Source: Pseudomonas helleri (GTDB lineage: Bacteria; Pseudomonadota; Gammaproteobacteria; Pseudomonadales; Pseudomonadaceae). Taken from it: DNA of 64,000 nucleotides. Below, in pieces: positions 13,083-25,483 of this stretch (its first letter is position 1; every line of letters starts with the position of its first letter). Location of the stretch: NCBI RefSeq assembly GCF_001043025.1, contig NZ_JYLD01000002.1:186001-250000 (forward strand), read 5' to 3'. The position numbers and the translations under genes are program-made. The notes beneath the pieces are model-generated. The model made no database searches. It was not told the origin of the DNA and saw only the letters and a program-made list of their open reading frames with translations.

Positions 13083-14537
13083 GCGCAGCCTCCCAGGCGT
13101 TGAGGGCTTTTTCAGCTTCGACCAGGTCAGAGAAATCGTGGCGTTCGCCGTTGATTTCCTGATAGTCCTCGTGGCCTTTACCGGCCAGCACGATGACGTC
13201 TTCGGCGTCGGCATTGGCGATGATCTGGGCAATGGCAGCACTGCGACCGGCGACAAAGGTCACCTTGTCAGCGCTGGCAAAGCCTGCACGGATATCGCTG
13301 AAGATCTGCGCCGGGTCTTCGCTGCGCGGGTTGTCGTCTGTCACCAGTACGGCGTCAGCCAACCGCTCGACCACTTCGGCCATGATCGGGCGCTTGCCGC
13401 GATCACGGTCGCCGCCGCAGCCGAACAGGCATTGCAACTGACCTTTGGCGTGAGGACGCAGGGCCGCCAGTACTTTTTCCAGCGCGTCCGGGGTGTGGGC
13501 ATAATCGACCACGACCAGCGGCTTGCTGCCGCCGCCCAGGCGCTGCATGCGACCCACCGGGCCTTCCAGCGTGGGCAAGACCTTGAGAATTTCATCGAGT
13601 GCATAGTCGAGACCGAGCAGCGCACCCACCGCCGCCAGGACGTTGCTCAGGTTGAAGCGACCGAGCAAAGTGCTGCGCAACAGGTGCTCGCCTTGCGGGG
13701 TTACCAGCGTGGCGCGCACACCATCGTCATCGAACACCGCGTCACGGCAATACAGGTAAGCGCTGCTGTCTTCGAGGCTGTAACTGATCAGTTTCGAGGG
13801 GTGCTTTTCGCTCGCCAGTTGACGGCCGAACTCGTCATCCAGGTTCACTACCCGGCTGCTCAGATCAGGCCAGGCAAACAGCTTGGCCTTGGCGGCTGCA
13901 TAAGCTTCCATGGTGCCGTGATAGTCCAGATGATCGCGGGACAAGTTGGTCATCACGGCCACGTCGAACGCCAACGCACTGACCCGACCTTGATCCAGCC
14001 CGTGGGACGACACTTCCATGGCAACGGCTTTGGCCCCGGCCTTTTTCAGGTCGGCCAACATGGCTTGCACGGCAATCGGGTCCGGCGTGGTGTTGCGCCC
14101 GCTTTGCAGCGCACCGTAAAAACCGGTACCCAGCGTGCCAATGATGCCGCAGTGTTGGCCCAGGTGATCAAGCGCTTGCGCGACCAGTTGCGTCACGCTG
14201 GTTTTGCCATTGGTGCCGGTCACGCCCACCAGGTTCAAGACGCGGCTTGGCTCACCGTAAAAGCGCCCGGCCAGGTCCGACAGTTGAGCGATCAAACCTT
14301 TGACAGGGATCAGCGGTACATCGGTAATCGGCAACACTGAAGCGCCTTCGACTTCATAGGCCACGGCGGCTGCGCCACGCTGCAAGGCATCGGCGATGTG
14401 TTCACGACCATCGAGCTTGGCGCCCGGTACCGCGAGAAACAAATCACCGGCACGCACACTGCGGCTGTCGAGGGTCAACTCACGGATCATCACGTCGTGA
14501 CCCGCGTTAGGGAAAATCTTTATCAGGTTCAGGGACA

Positions 14538-14538
<1 letters not shown>
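13075..14538 (-). CDS. murE: UDP-MurNAc-L-Ala-D-Glu--meso-diaminopimelate ligase
   Basis: MurE adds the third stem-peptide residue. The 487-residue protein has the P-loop GTNGKTSVTQL and the motif DNPRSEDP, the DNPRxEDP signature that selects meso-diaminopimelate over lysine. This agrees with a Gram-negative peptidoglycan. The ATG overlaps the ftsI stop by one base (TAATG). No anomalies were seen. Confidence 0.98.
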
Positions 14539-16569
<2,031 letters not shown>

Positions 16570-16573
<4 letters not shown>

Positions 16574-17517
16574 CGAAGCTTCTCCGCAACGCGCATGACA
16601 GCGCTGCGCGAGCGCGGATTGGCTTTGAGTTCAGCTTCAGAAGCGAACTGCGCCTTGCCATGAATTTTGATCTTGGGCTCAAAGGCTTTGTGCTGGACAG
16701 GCAAGCCACGCGGCAGGTTGTCCGGTTCACCTTTGACCAAATCGCGCATGAACAGCTTGACGATGCGGTCCTCGAGGGAGTGGAAGCTGATAACAACCAG
16801 ACGGCCGCCGACTTCCAGCGACTCCAGCGCCGCTTCAAGACCGGCTTTCAGGTCTCCGAGTTCGTTGTTAACGTGAATGCGCAGGCCCTGGAACGTACGG
16901 GTCGCAGGGTGCTTGCCCTTTTCCCAGGCCGGATTGGCAACTTTGAGTACTTCAGCCAGATCGCCAGTACGCTCGAACGGCGTAATTTCACGGCGCTCGA
17001 CCACGGCACGGGCCATGCGACCGGCGTAGCGCTCTTCGCCGTATTCCTTGAACACACGGGTGATTTCTTCGTGGGAGGCGGTGTTGACGAACTCCGCCGC
17101 GCTGATGCCCGCATTCGGGTTCATGCGCATGTCCAGCGGGCCGTCATTCATGAAGCTGAAGCCACGCTCCGGGTCGTCAAGCTGTGGCGACGACACGCCC
17201 AGGTCGAGCAGAACGCCGCTGACCTTGCCCGCCAGGCCCCGCTCGGCCACTTCGGATCCCATTTCAGCAAAGCTGCGCTGCACAATGACAAAGCGGCCGT
17301 CTTCGGCCGCTAGCGCTTGCCCGGTCGCAATCGCTTGTGGATCTTTATCAAACCCGAGGAGACGCCCCTGGGGGCCAAGATGCTGGAGTATCAGGCGGCT
17401 ATGTCCGCCGCGACCAAAGGTGCCATCCAGATAGCATCCATCAGGACGTACGGCGAGAGCCTCTACGGCTTCATCGAGCAGTACGGTGATGTGGTTGAAG
17501 TCGCTATCAATAGTCAC
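16570..17517 (-). CDS. rsmH: 16S rRNA (cytosine1402-N4)-methyltransferase
   Basis: RsmH (MraW) methylates N4 of C1402 in the ribosomal P site. RsmI, also in this window at 18810, modifies the same nucleotide on the ribose. The 315-residue protein has the SAM-binding motif [13 protein letters not shown] near residue 35 and the [12 protein letters not shown] motif. The start is GTG at 17517, overlapping the mraZ stop by 4 bp (GTGA). It is the second gene of the dcw operon. Confidence 0.97.
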
Positions 17518-17969
17518 AGAATTAAATCACGCAGTTCATCAGGCATCGCGCCCGGTTGTTGAATGGCTGCAAGGTCAGCGGCAGAAACGGCTTCCCAGGC
17601 ATCCTCGTCCCACAGTTGAAACTTGTTCAACTGGCCCACCAACATCGCGCGCTTGTCCAACTTGGCATACTCACGCAAACGCGGCGGCACCAGAAAACGA
17701 CCACTGCCGTCGAGCTCAAGATCGACGGCATTACCAATCAACAAGCGTTGTAAACGTCGGTTTTCTTCACGTAACGACGGCAACGCCCGCAGCTTGGTTT
17801 CAATCAATTCCCACTCATCGAGCGGGTACACACATAAGCAGGGATCCACCGCATCAATGGTCACGATCAGTTGCCCGGAGCTTCTCGAATTCAGCTCGTC
17901 ACGGTACCGGCTCGGCATTGCGAGACGGCCCTTGGCATCGAGACTGATTGCGTTAGCTCCGCGAAACAC
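17514..17969 (-). CDS. mraZ: Transcriptional repressor MraZ
   Basis: MraZ is a ring-forming DNA-binding protein with two SpoVT/AbrB-like swapped-hairpin domains that represses its own dcw operon promoter. From the GTG at 17969 it has 151 residues. Each half carries the DxxGR signature ([17 protein letters not shown] near the N-terminus, [17 protein letters not shown] in the middle). A TTG 15 bases upstream is in frame, but it overlaps the GGAG ribosome binding site that fits the GTG. It is the first gene of the cluster, just downstream of three phased MraZ boxes. Confidence 0.97.
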   Translation of the reverse strand: MFRGANAISLDAKGRLAMPSRYRDELNSRSSGQLIVTIDAVDPCLCVYPLDEWELIETKLRALPSLREENRRLQRLLIGNAVDLELDGSGRFLVPPRLREYAKLDKRAMLVGQLNKFQLWDEDAWEAVSAADLAAIQQPGAMPDELRDLIL

Positions 17970-18010
17970 GAGGCGGCACTCCAAATATTAGCGTTTTACG
18001 TCTGGAAAAC

Positions 18011-18036
18011 CCACTTTATGCCACTTTTCGCCACTT
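18011..18036 (-). promoter_or_regulatory. MraZ operator: three 10-bp-phased AAGTGG boxes
   Basis: CCACTT occurs at 18011, 18021 and 18031 (AAGTGG on the transcribed strand), exactly 10 bp apart. MraZ is known to bind tandem GTGG-type repeats with 10-bp periodicity upstream of mraZ. The boxes lie just downstream of the -10 element, roughly +1 to +25, so bound MraZ would block initiation or clearance. Confidence 0.85.
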
Positions 18037-18042
18037 GCGCAC

Positions 18043-18072
18043 ACTATAGGAATGCCCCTACCACACCGTCAA
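18043..18072 (-). promoter_or_regulatory. Promoter of the mraZ/dcw operon
   Basis: On the minus strand TTGACG (18067-18072) is followed after 18 bp by TATAGT (18043-18048). Both are close to the sigma70 consensus. It lies about 75 bases before the mraZ start and directly upstream of the MraZ boxes, giving a coherent autoregulated promoter. Confidence 0.8.
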
Positions 18073-18328
18073 GGCGCGGCCCGAAGGAAAATCCTTACAT
18101 TACGGAGATTTAGGTGGGTAAATAGACGTACAGCAATAAGCGAAAGGTTTTTTCGAGGAGCGATCCGCAGCTAATTCAATGCGCAGGACTTCAAACTTAA
18201 AGTGGTTTCTTAAGAGTGAGGTTTTTTTGACATTAAGATGAGCGGTTCTTCATGCAACTAAAGCGAGGGGGTGAAGCGAGCATTTCTACATGCCTATCTG
18301 CTTGCGAAACAAGCAGGGAGAAAAAGGT
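18073..18328. other. Intergenic region between mraZ promoter and rnpB
   Basis: No convincing gene is seen here. The stretch is more AT-rich than its surroundings and has several T runs. A small CTGCTTG/CAAGCAG hairpin at 18298-18316 lies just past the RNase P RNA 3' end and could be part of its termination or processing site, though no T run follows it on the minus strand. Confidence 0.5.
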
Positions 18329-18682
18329 GGAGAGTCGATCTGTAAGCCGGGTTCTGTCTTGAACAGTCATTCGTCTACGATGGCCATCACTGGACATCTT
18401 TAGCAACCTACCCGGTCCCAGCGCGGGCCACGCCTTGGGACCCTATTTGGTCTTGCTCCAAGTGGGGTTTACCTAGCCACGAACTGTTGCCAGACGTGCG
18501 GTGCGCTCTTACCGCACCTTTTCACCCTTACCGGCGCCGAAGCGCTTAGGCGGTTATTTTCTGTGGCACTTTCCGTAGGCTCACGCCTCCCAGGCATTAC
18601 CTGGCACTTCGCCCTATGGAGCCCGGACTTTCCTCCCCCCCCTAATTTTCATAGAGGGCAGCGACTGTCCAATCGACTCTCC
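18329..18682 (-). ncRNA. rnpB: RNase P catalytic RNA (type A)
   Basis: This is the ribozyme subunit of RNase P, which matures tRNA 5' ends. On the minus strand the RNA begins GGAGAGTCGATTGGACAG and carries the universally conserved GAGGAAAGTCCGGGCTCC (about 18618-18635). The 3' end has CAGAACCCGGCTTAC (about 18342-18356) and closes with GATCGACTCTCC, which pairs with the 5' end. The length of about 354 nt fits type A RNAs of pseudomonads. Exact ends are estimated from the terminal helix. Confidence 0.96.
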
Positions 18683-18809
18683 GGCGCGAAGGTTAACTGT
18701 ACGCAGCGTATAGAACAAGCTTTAAAGCGTGTAATCGCGCCCGGCAATCAAACTTCAGCGGCTCTATTTAAAGCCCGACTGTTAAATCAAGGCTAAATGC
18801 CACTACTCG

Positions 18810-19682
18810 TTACTCTGCTTTCTGCTTATCAAGCGCAACTTGGTACAACACGTTCTTGCGCTCACCGGTTATTTCAGCGGCCAATGCAGCAGCACGTTTG
18901 AGCGGCATCTCTTTAAGCAACAAATCAAGAATGCGCATAGCTTCACTGCTGACAACTTGATCTGTCTCGGGAGCTGTCCAACCAGCAACCAGCACCACGC
19001 ATTCGCCACGCTGTTGATTGCTGTCCGCCTCAACAAAAGCGCGCAGCTCGGACAAAGGCAAACCCTTGAGAGTTTCAAAGGTCTTGGTCAGCTCCCGCGC
19101 CAACAATGCCGGGCGATCAGCACCAAACACCGACTCCATGTCTTGCAGGCACTCCAGAATACGGTGCGGCGCCTCATAGAAAATCAGCGTACGTGGTTCT
19201 TCCTTTACTGCCTCCAGACGCGAGCGACGGCCCACAGCCTTGGCCGGCAAGAAGCCTTCGAAGATAAAGCGGTCAGAGGGCAAGCCCGCGGCCGACAAAG
19301 CGGCAATCAAGGCGCACGCACCCGGCACCGGCACCACTTTGACCCCGGCCGCACGTGCCTGGCGCACCAGGTGGTAGCCCGGATCAGAGATCAGCGGGGT
19401 CCCCGCGTCGGAGATCAACGCCACGTCCTCACCGGCGAGCAAGCGCTGGATGAAGCGATTACCTTCATCCCGCTCGTTATGCTCGTGACAGGCACCCAGC
19501 GGCGTCGCGATACCAAAATGCTGCATCAGGCGCAGCGAGTGGCGCGTATCCTCGGCCGCGATCAGCGATACCTCGCGCAACACTTTGAGCGCTCGCGCAC
19601 TGATGTCGTCCAGGTTACCGATGGGCGTGGCCACCACATAAAGTGAGCCAACAACGGAATTCAAAGCACCTGGAGCAGTCAA
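18810..19682 (-). CDS. rsmI: 16S rRNA (cytidine1402-2'-O)-methyltransferase
   Basis: RsmI methylates the ribose of C1402 of 16S rRNA, the partner modification to RsmH. The protein of about 290 residues belongs to the tetrapyrrole methylase superfamily, with YVVATPIGNLDDISARAL near the start, AEDTRHS and the GTPLISDPG loop. The start is uncertain. A TTG at 19682 has GAGG 8 bases upstream and is preferred, while a GTG at 19691 would have no spacing to that site. It is divergent from lpoA, as in E. coli. Confidence 0.95.
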   Translation of the reverse strand: MTAPGALNSVVGSLYVVATPIGNLDDISARALKVLREVSLIAAEDTRHSLRLMQHFGIATPLGACHEHNERDEGNRFIQRLLAGEDVALISDAGTPLISDPGYHLVRQARAAGVKVVPVPGACALIAALSAAGLPSDRFIFEGFLPAKAVGRRSRLEAVKEEPRTLIFYEAPHRILECLQDMESVFGADRPALLARELTKTFETLKGLPLSELRAFVEADSNQQRGECVVLVAGWTAPETDQVVSSEAMRILDLLLKEMPLKRAAALAAEITGERKNVLYQVALDKQKAE

Positions 19683-19900
19683 AACGCGCACCTCATGAGA
19701 GTTAAAGGCGCCATTGTAACGCGTAGAGCCTGGCTGGACGCACCCTTAAAGGAGCGACCAAAAGTCTCAACCGGCAAAACACTGCCCATCGCAGTGGCCA
19801 GAACTCATCTAAAGTGAAGCTTTATCACCAGTAAGATCGCGTCCCGGCCAGCGCTTGGGTACACTTCGCCACTCTTTTGTTCGAGTATCAGGAACACTAC

Positions 19901-21673
19901 ATGATCGCTTGCCTGCGGCTGTTCACTGCCCTCTGCCTCGCTGCCTTGCTGGCGGCCTGCGCCAGCTCGCCCTCGTCCAGCCTTGGCGAACTCCCACGTA
20001 CGCCCGATGCCAGCCTTGAACAGCTGCTGCAAGAGGCCTCTGCGAGCAAGGACCCGGAAAAAGCAGCGCTGCTGCGCCTGTCCGCGACCGACCTTGCCAT
20101 ACGCCAACACAACAACCAGCGCGCTGCGCAAATTCTGGCGCAAGTGCCGCTGGATCAGCTCAAGCCTGCACAACAAGTGTTTGCCAGCACCCTGGCTGCT
20201 GAACTGGCGATGAGCCGCAATCAGCCCAAAGACGCGCTGGTCGCCCTGAACCACCCAAGCGTCTCGCGCCTCAACGAGATGCCGGCCGACCTGCAAATGC
20301 GCACCCACAAGGTTCGCGCCCAGGCACTGGAGGCTGACGGTCAAACCCTGGCCGCCGCGCGCGAGCGTGTTGCCATGAGCCAAAGCCTGACCGGCGAGGC
20401 CGCCAACAGCAACAACGAGGCCATCTGGGCACTGGTTGCCGCCTTGCCGGCTGACCAGTTGCGCACGCCCGAGCCTGGCGTACTGGGCGGCTGGATGTCT
20501 TTGGCGCTAGCGATCAAGAGCGCCAGCAGCCTGCAAGACCAGCAAAACGCCATCGATCAATGGCGCGCACAAAACCCGGCGCACCCGGCAGCCATTCAAC
20601 TGCCAGCCACGCTGATCAAGCTCAAGGAACTGGCCAGCCAACCGCTGACCAAGATCGCCCTGCTGCTGCCTCAAGACGGCCAACTGGCCTCTGTCAGCAA
20701 GGCACTGCGCGACGGCTTCATGGCGGCCTACTATCAGGCACAGCAAGCCGGTCAAAACCCGCCGAGCGTTCAGTTCTATGACAGCTCGCGCCTGACCTCG
20801 CTGGATGACTTCTATCGCAAGGCCCAGGCCGATGGCGTGCAACTGGTGGTCGGCCCGCTGGAGAAATCCCTGGTCAAGCAACTGAACATGCACCAGCAAC
20901 TGCCGATTACCACCCTGGCCCTGAACTACAGCGAAGGCGGCCAAGGCCCGGCGCAACTGTTCCAGTTTGGTCTGGCGGCTGAAGACGAAGCCCGTGAAGT
21001 GGCTCGCCGTGCCCATGCCGACGGCCTGACCCGCGCAGGGGCCATGGTGCCGCAAGGCGAATGGGGCGACCGCGTACTCAAAGCCTTCCGTCAGGAATGG
21101 GAAGCCAACGGCGGCACTATTGTCGGTGTCGAACACATCGACAAGCCGGTTGCCCTGGCACAACAGGTTGCCGACCTGGTGCAACTGCGTAACGCTGGCG
21201 GCTCTGGCCAGCCATCGCGCCGTCAGGACATGGAGTTCATCTTCCTGGCCGCAACACCGCAGCAAGCCCAACAGATCAAACCGACCCTGAACTACCAGTA
21301 CGCCGGTGATATCCCGGTTTACGCCACCTCGCACGTCTTCAGTGCCAGCGGCGACCAGAACCAGTACAACGACATGAACGGCATCCGCTTTTGCGAAACC
21401 CCTTGGCTGCTCGACACCGCCAACCCACTGCGCCAGCAAGTAGCAGCGCAATGGCCACAAGCCGGTGGTAGCCTGGGCCGTCTGTATGCCATGGGCGTAG
21501 ACGCTTTCGAACTGTCGTCGCGCCTGGGCCAGCTCAAGGCACTGCCTGAAAACCGTGTTGACGGCTTGTCCGGCAGCCTCAGCATGGACTCCAGCCAACA
21601 CATTCAGCGTCAGTTGCCATGGGCCGAGTTCGCCAACGGGCAGATTCATCGCCTGCCTGACACACCCAACTGA
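19901..21673 (+). CDS. lpoA: Penicillin-binding protein activator LpoA
   Basis: LpoA (YraM/LppC family) is an outer-membrane lipoprotein that reaches through the periplasm to stimulate the class A peptidoglycan synthase PBP1a. From the ATG at 19901 it has 590 residues, with a lipoprotein signal ending LLAAC (Cys at about 17), a helical TPR-like N-terminal half, and a C-terminal periplasmic-binding-protein-like domain (from about 250, KIALLLPQDGQLA). AGGA lies 8 bases before the ATG. Its stop overlaps the yraN start by one base (TGATG). The role is inferred from the family. Confidence 0.9.
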   Translation: MIACLRLFTALCLAALLAACASSPSSSLGELPRTPDASLEQLLQEASASKDPEKAALLRLSATDLAIRQHNNQRAAQILAQVPLDQLKPAQQVFASTLAAELAMSRNQPKDALVALNHPSVSRLNEMPADLQMRTHKVRAQALEADGQTLAAARERVAMSQSLTGEAANSNNEAIWALVAALPADQLRTPEPGVLGGWMSLALAIKSASSLQDQQNAIDQWRAQNPAHPAAIQLPATLIKLKELASQPLTKIALLLPQDGQLASVSKALRDGFMAAYYQAQQAGQNPPSVQFYDSSRLTSLDDFYRKAQADGVQLVVGPLEKSLVKQLNMHQQLPITTLALNYSEGGQGPAQLFQFGLAAEDEAREVARRAHADGLTRAGAMVPQGEWGDRVLKAFRQEWEANGGTIVGVEHIDKPVALAQQVADLVQLRNAGGSGQPSRRQDMEFIFLAATPQQAQQIKPTLNYQYAGDIPVYATSHVFSASGDQNQYNDMNGIRFCETPWLLDTANPLRQQVAAQWPQAGGSLGRLYAMGVDAFELSSRLGQLKALPENRVDGLSGSLSMDSSQHIQRQLPWAEFANGQIHRLPDTPN

Positions 21674-22035
21674 TGCCCGATCGCTCAAGCCAGCAAACAG
21701 GCAAAGATGCCGAGCGCACTGCGCTGCGGCATCTTGAGCGACACGGTTTACGCTTGCTGGCGCAAAATTGGCTATGCAAGCGCGGCGAGCTGGATCTGGT
21801 CATGCTTGACGGCGATACAGTAGTATTCGTCGAAGTTCGTTACCGACAACATGCGCAATGGGGTGGCGCACTCGCCAGCGTTGATGCTCGCAAGCGTCAG
21901 AAGCTGATTATGGCCGCCCAGTACTTCTTGCAACGCGAATCACGCTGGGCCAACTACCCGTGCCGATTCGACGTGGTAGCCATGGATAGCGCAACACCTC
22001 ACTTGAACTGGCTACGGAACGCCTTTGACAGCTAA
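21673..22035 (+). CDS. yraN: YraN family (UPF0102) putative endonuclease
   Basis: This 120-residue protein of the UPF0102 family has a restriction-endonuclease-like fold. The conserved residues are visible as RGELDLVMLDGDTVVFVEVRYR, which contains the E-x-D and E-V-K/R motifs of PD-(D/E)XK nucleases (here EVR). The family is linked to recombination and DNA uptake-related genes, but its function is not established. The start overlaps the lpoA stop, so it is co-translated. Confidence 0.9.
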   Translation: MPDRSSQQTGKDAERTALRHLERHGLRLLAQNWLCKRGELDLVMLDGDTVVFVEVRYRQHAQWGGALASVDARKRQKLIMAAQYFLQRESRWANYPCRFDVVAMDSATPHLNWLRNAFDS

Positions 22036-22172
22036 AACGCTGCAGGGCCGATTTCAGCACCCTTTTTAAAACGATTTTGCTTTGCTTTGCGGGCTGCACA
22101 TTTTTGTGCCGGGAAGTCACTCAGGAACACCTGGATCACGCCCGACCAGCCGCCCTAATTAAGGTCACATAG

Positions 22173-23344
<1,172 letters not shown>

Positions 23345-23351
23345 TTGGGTG

Positions 23352-23417
23352 TGTAGGAGCGAGCTTGCCTCGCGATCTTTTGATCCTGAAAGATCGCGAG
23401 GCGAGCTCGCTCCTACA
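23352..23417. repeat. REP palindrome (GTAGGAGCGAGCTTGC type)
   Basis: This is a near-perfect inverted repeat whose arms read TGTAGGAGCGAGCTTGCC and TCGCGATC, mirrored as GATCGCGAGGCGAGCTCGC then TCCTACAG, around an AT-rich loop. It is one of several copies in the window, all intergenic. Confidence 0.9.
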
Positions 23418-23436
23418 GGATGGGACAGCGACCCAT

Positions 23437-23469
23437 AAAAAAGGCGACCTCTGCAGGTCGCCTTTTTTG
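23437..23469. terminator. Bidirectional terminator between dolP and sspB
   Basis: The stem AAGGCGACC/GGTCGCCTT with a short CTGCA-type loop is flanked by A residues on the left and T residues on the right. It can terminate both dolP (plus) and sspB (minus), whose stop codon begins immediately beside it. Confidence 0.92.
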
Positions 23470-23883
23470 TTACTTCACCACTTTGAGGCTTGGCCGTCCG
23501 CTAGGGCGCGGCGGCTCGGGGTCTGGCGGCGAGCAGTCGTCGTCCGGCTCAATCTCGTCATCCTCGTCAAACGCCTCTTCAAGATCAAACATCATGCCCT
23601 GGCCGTTTTCCCGGGCGTAAATGCCCAGAATGGCAGCTGCCGGCACGTACAACGTGTGTGGCACACCTCCAAAACGCCCGTCAAAGCTGACCGCTTCGTT
23701 GTCCATGTGCAGGTTACGCACGGCGCTCGGGGATACGTTCAGGACAATCTGTCCGTCACTGGCAAAACCCTGCGGCACTTGCACCTTCGGGTAGTCCGAT
23801 TTAACCAGCAAGTGCGGAGTGCAATCGTTGTCCACAATCCACTCATAGAGCGCACGCACCAGATAAGGTCGACTTGAATTCAT
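23470..23883 (-). CDS. sspB: ClpXP protease specificity-enhancing factor SspB
   Basis: SspB is the adaptor that delivers ssrA-tagged peptides from stalled ribosomes to ClpXP. From the ATG at 23883 it has 137 residues: the substrate-binding fold (SRPYLVRALYEWIVDNDCTPHLLV at the start), an acidic Pro-rich linker (EDDEIEPDDDC), and the C-terminal ClpX-binding peptide ending SLKVVK. AGGAG lies six bases before the start. It follows sspA after a 17-bp gap in one operon. Confidence 0.97.
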   Translation of the reverse strand: MNSSRPYLVRALYEWIVDNDCTPHLLVKSDYPKVQVPQGFASDGQIVLNVSPSAVRNLHMDNEAVSFDGRFGGVPHTLYVPAAAILGIYARENGQGMMFDLEEAFDEDDEIEPDDDCSPPDPEPPRPSGRPSLKVVK

Positions 23884-23900
23884 CAAGGGCTCCTAAAGCC

Positions 23901-24518
23901 TTAGCGCATGTCGCGTTCGACACCAGACAAGCTTGCCTGGAAAGCCTCACGCGCAAACTGGCGCTCCATATAGTCAAGCAGCGGCTTGGCAGGCCGCGGC
24001 AACTCAATACCCAAAACAGGCAGGCGCCAGAGTATCGGTAATAGACAGCAGTCGACCAGACTTTGCTCGTCACTGAGGAAAAAAGGTTTGTCTGCAAATA
24101 ATGCCGACACACCTGTCAGGCTCTCGCGCAATTCTTTGCGCGCCTGTACACGCGCCGGTTCTATGGTGCGCGAATCGAGGATCAAGTCGACCAGGTTGCA
24201 CCAGTCACGCTGGATCCGGTGCATCAGCAGACGGCTGTTGGCCCGAGCTACCGGGTACACCGGCAACAACGGCGGATGCGGGTAACGCTCATCCAGGTAT
24301 TCCATTACGACAGTCGATTCCCACAACGCCAGGTCGCGGTCGACCAGGGTTGGCAGGCTGCCATACGGGTTCACTTCGATCAGTTTTGGCGGATGACGAC
24401 CCGCCACCACACTGATGATCTCGGCGCTGACACCTTTCTCGGCGAGCACAATGCGTACTCGGTGGGAATAGTGGTCGGCGGGGTCGGAGTAACAGGCCAA
24501 CCGATTGGTCACGCCCAT
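23901..24518 (-). CDS. sspA: Stringent starvation protein A
   Basis: SspA is a glutathione-S-transferase-fold protein that binds RNA polymerase and alters transcription in stationary phase and stress. It lacks GST activity in characterised cases. The 205-residue product has the thioredoxin-like N-terminal domain ([43 protein letters not shown]) and a helical C-terminal domain. It starts at 24518 and is followed by sspB. A large nested inverted repeat lies 47 bases before the start. Confidence 0.96.
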   Translation of the reverse strand: MGVTNRLACYSDPADHYSHRVRIVLAEKGVSAEIISVVAGRHPPKLIEVNPYGSLPTLVDRDLALWESTVVMEYLDERYPHPPLLPVYPVARANSRLLMHRIQRDWCNLVDLILDSRTIEPARVQARKELRESLTGVSALFADKPFFLSDEQSLVDCCLLPILWRLPVLGIELPRPAKPLLDYMERQFAREAFQASLSGVERDMR

Positions 24519-24564
24519 GGCGGTCCTCCTCGCTTGTTGAAATTATCAGAAGCGGAAAAACGAA

Positions 24565-24675
24565 CGCGCCCAAGAGGTGCCTCCCATAACAGCAGAACCG
24601 CGAAAGCGGGCCATGGTGGCCCCGCTTTCGCCGTGTCCTGCACTGTTACCTTTTTAGAGACACCCTTGGGCGCGC
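24565..24675. other. Nested three-tier inverted repeat between petC and sspA
   Basis: Three stems are stacked around one centre. The outer stem pairs CGCGCCCAAG (24565-24574, continuing to CTC at 24583) with 24657-24675. The middle stem pairs TAACAG/CAG (24587-24595) with CTG/CTGTTA (24638-24648). The inner stem is a perfect 11 bp, GCGAAAGCGGG (24600-24610) with CCCGCTTTCGC (24621-24631). On the minus strand the outer stem is followed by TTCGTTTTT, so it could terminate petABC. It could equally be an sspA leader structure or a small RNA. Confidence 0.75.
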
Positions 24676-24703
24676 ACGATTAACAGCAATGCATGTAACG
24701 GTA

Positions 24704-25483
24704 TCAGTGCACATCCTTCCAGTATTCGCGCTTGAGCAAATAAGCGAAGACGAAGAAGAAGGCCAGATAGAGCAGTACGTACGTACCGATGCGCTGATGC
24801 TCCAGCTTCACCGGGTTAGCCGAATAGGCCAGGAAGGTCACAAGGTTCTTGATCTTCTCGTCGAACTGCTCTTCAGTCAGCGTGCCGGTCTTGGGCAACA
24901 CTGTCAGCTGGTCGCACGCTTCATGTGTCAAAGGCGTGCCGGTGAGCGGATCATACTGCTTCTTGCCGTCTTCGACGATCTGTACTTGCTTGCAACCGAT
25001 AACTTGACGCCCTTGCAGCGGTGCAAGCACGTTCGGCATGCCCACATTCGGGAAGACCGTATTGTTCACACCCCAAGGGCGCGACGGGTCTTCATAGAAC
25101 GAACGCAGGTAGCTGTAGAGCCAGTCTGTACCACGCACGCGAGCCACCAGGGTCAAGTCGGGCGGAGCCGCGCCAAACCACGCCTTGGCGTCTTCTGGCT
25201 GCATGCCGATGTTCATGTGGTCGCCAATTTTGGCACCGGTGAACACCAGATTCTTGAGCATGACATCGTGGGGGATCCCCAGATCGTCAGCCACCCGCTC
25301 GTAACGCTGAAACTTGGCGCTGTGACAGCCCATGCAATAGTTGGCAAAGGTACGCGCGCCATCTTGCAACGCGGCCTTGTCAGAAACATCGATGTCGACC
25401 TTGTCCAGCTGCACGCCCTGTTCGGACGCAAAGGACAGCACCGGCATCATCGCGAGCATTAATACGGCAAATAACTTTTTCAT
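24704..25483 (-). CDS. petC: Cytochrome c1 of the bc1 complex
   Basis: Cytochrome c1 accepts electrons from the Rieske protein and passes them to soluble cytochromes on the periplasmic side. The 259-residue protein has a Sec signal peptide (cleavage near residue 19-20), the haem c site CMGCH at 50-54, and a C-terminal membrane anchor (TYVLLYLAFFFVFAYLLKREYW). Its ATG overlaps the petB TGA by one base (TGATG). The product is a free c1, not a b-c1 fusion as in some rhizobia. Confidence 0.97.
   Translation of the reverse strand: MKKLFAVLMLAMMPVLSFASEQGVQLDKVDIDVSDKAALQDGARTFANYCMGCHSAKFQRYERVADDLGIPHDVMLKNLVFTGAKIGDHMNIGMQPEDAKAWFGAAPPDLTLVARVRGTDWLYSYLRSFYEDPSRPWGVNNTVFPNVGMPNVLAPLQGRQVIGCKQVQIVEDGKKQYDPLTGTPLTHEACDQLTVLPKTGTLTEEQFDEKIKNLVTFLAYSANPVKLEHQRIGTYVLLYLAFFFVFAYLLKREYWKDVH

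Noticed and set aside
18691..18730. Possible rnpB promoter upstream of 18682
   Set aside because: TACAGT- and TATACG-like boxes exist, but none has a convincing -35 at the correct distance.
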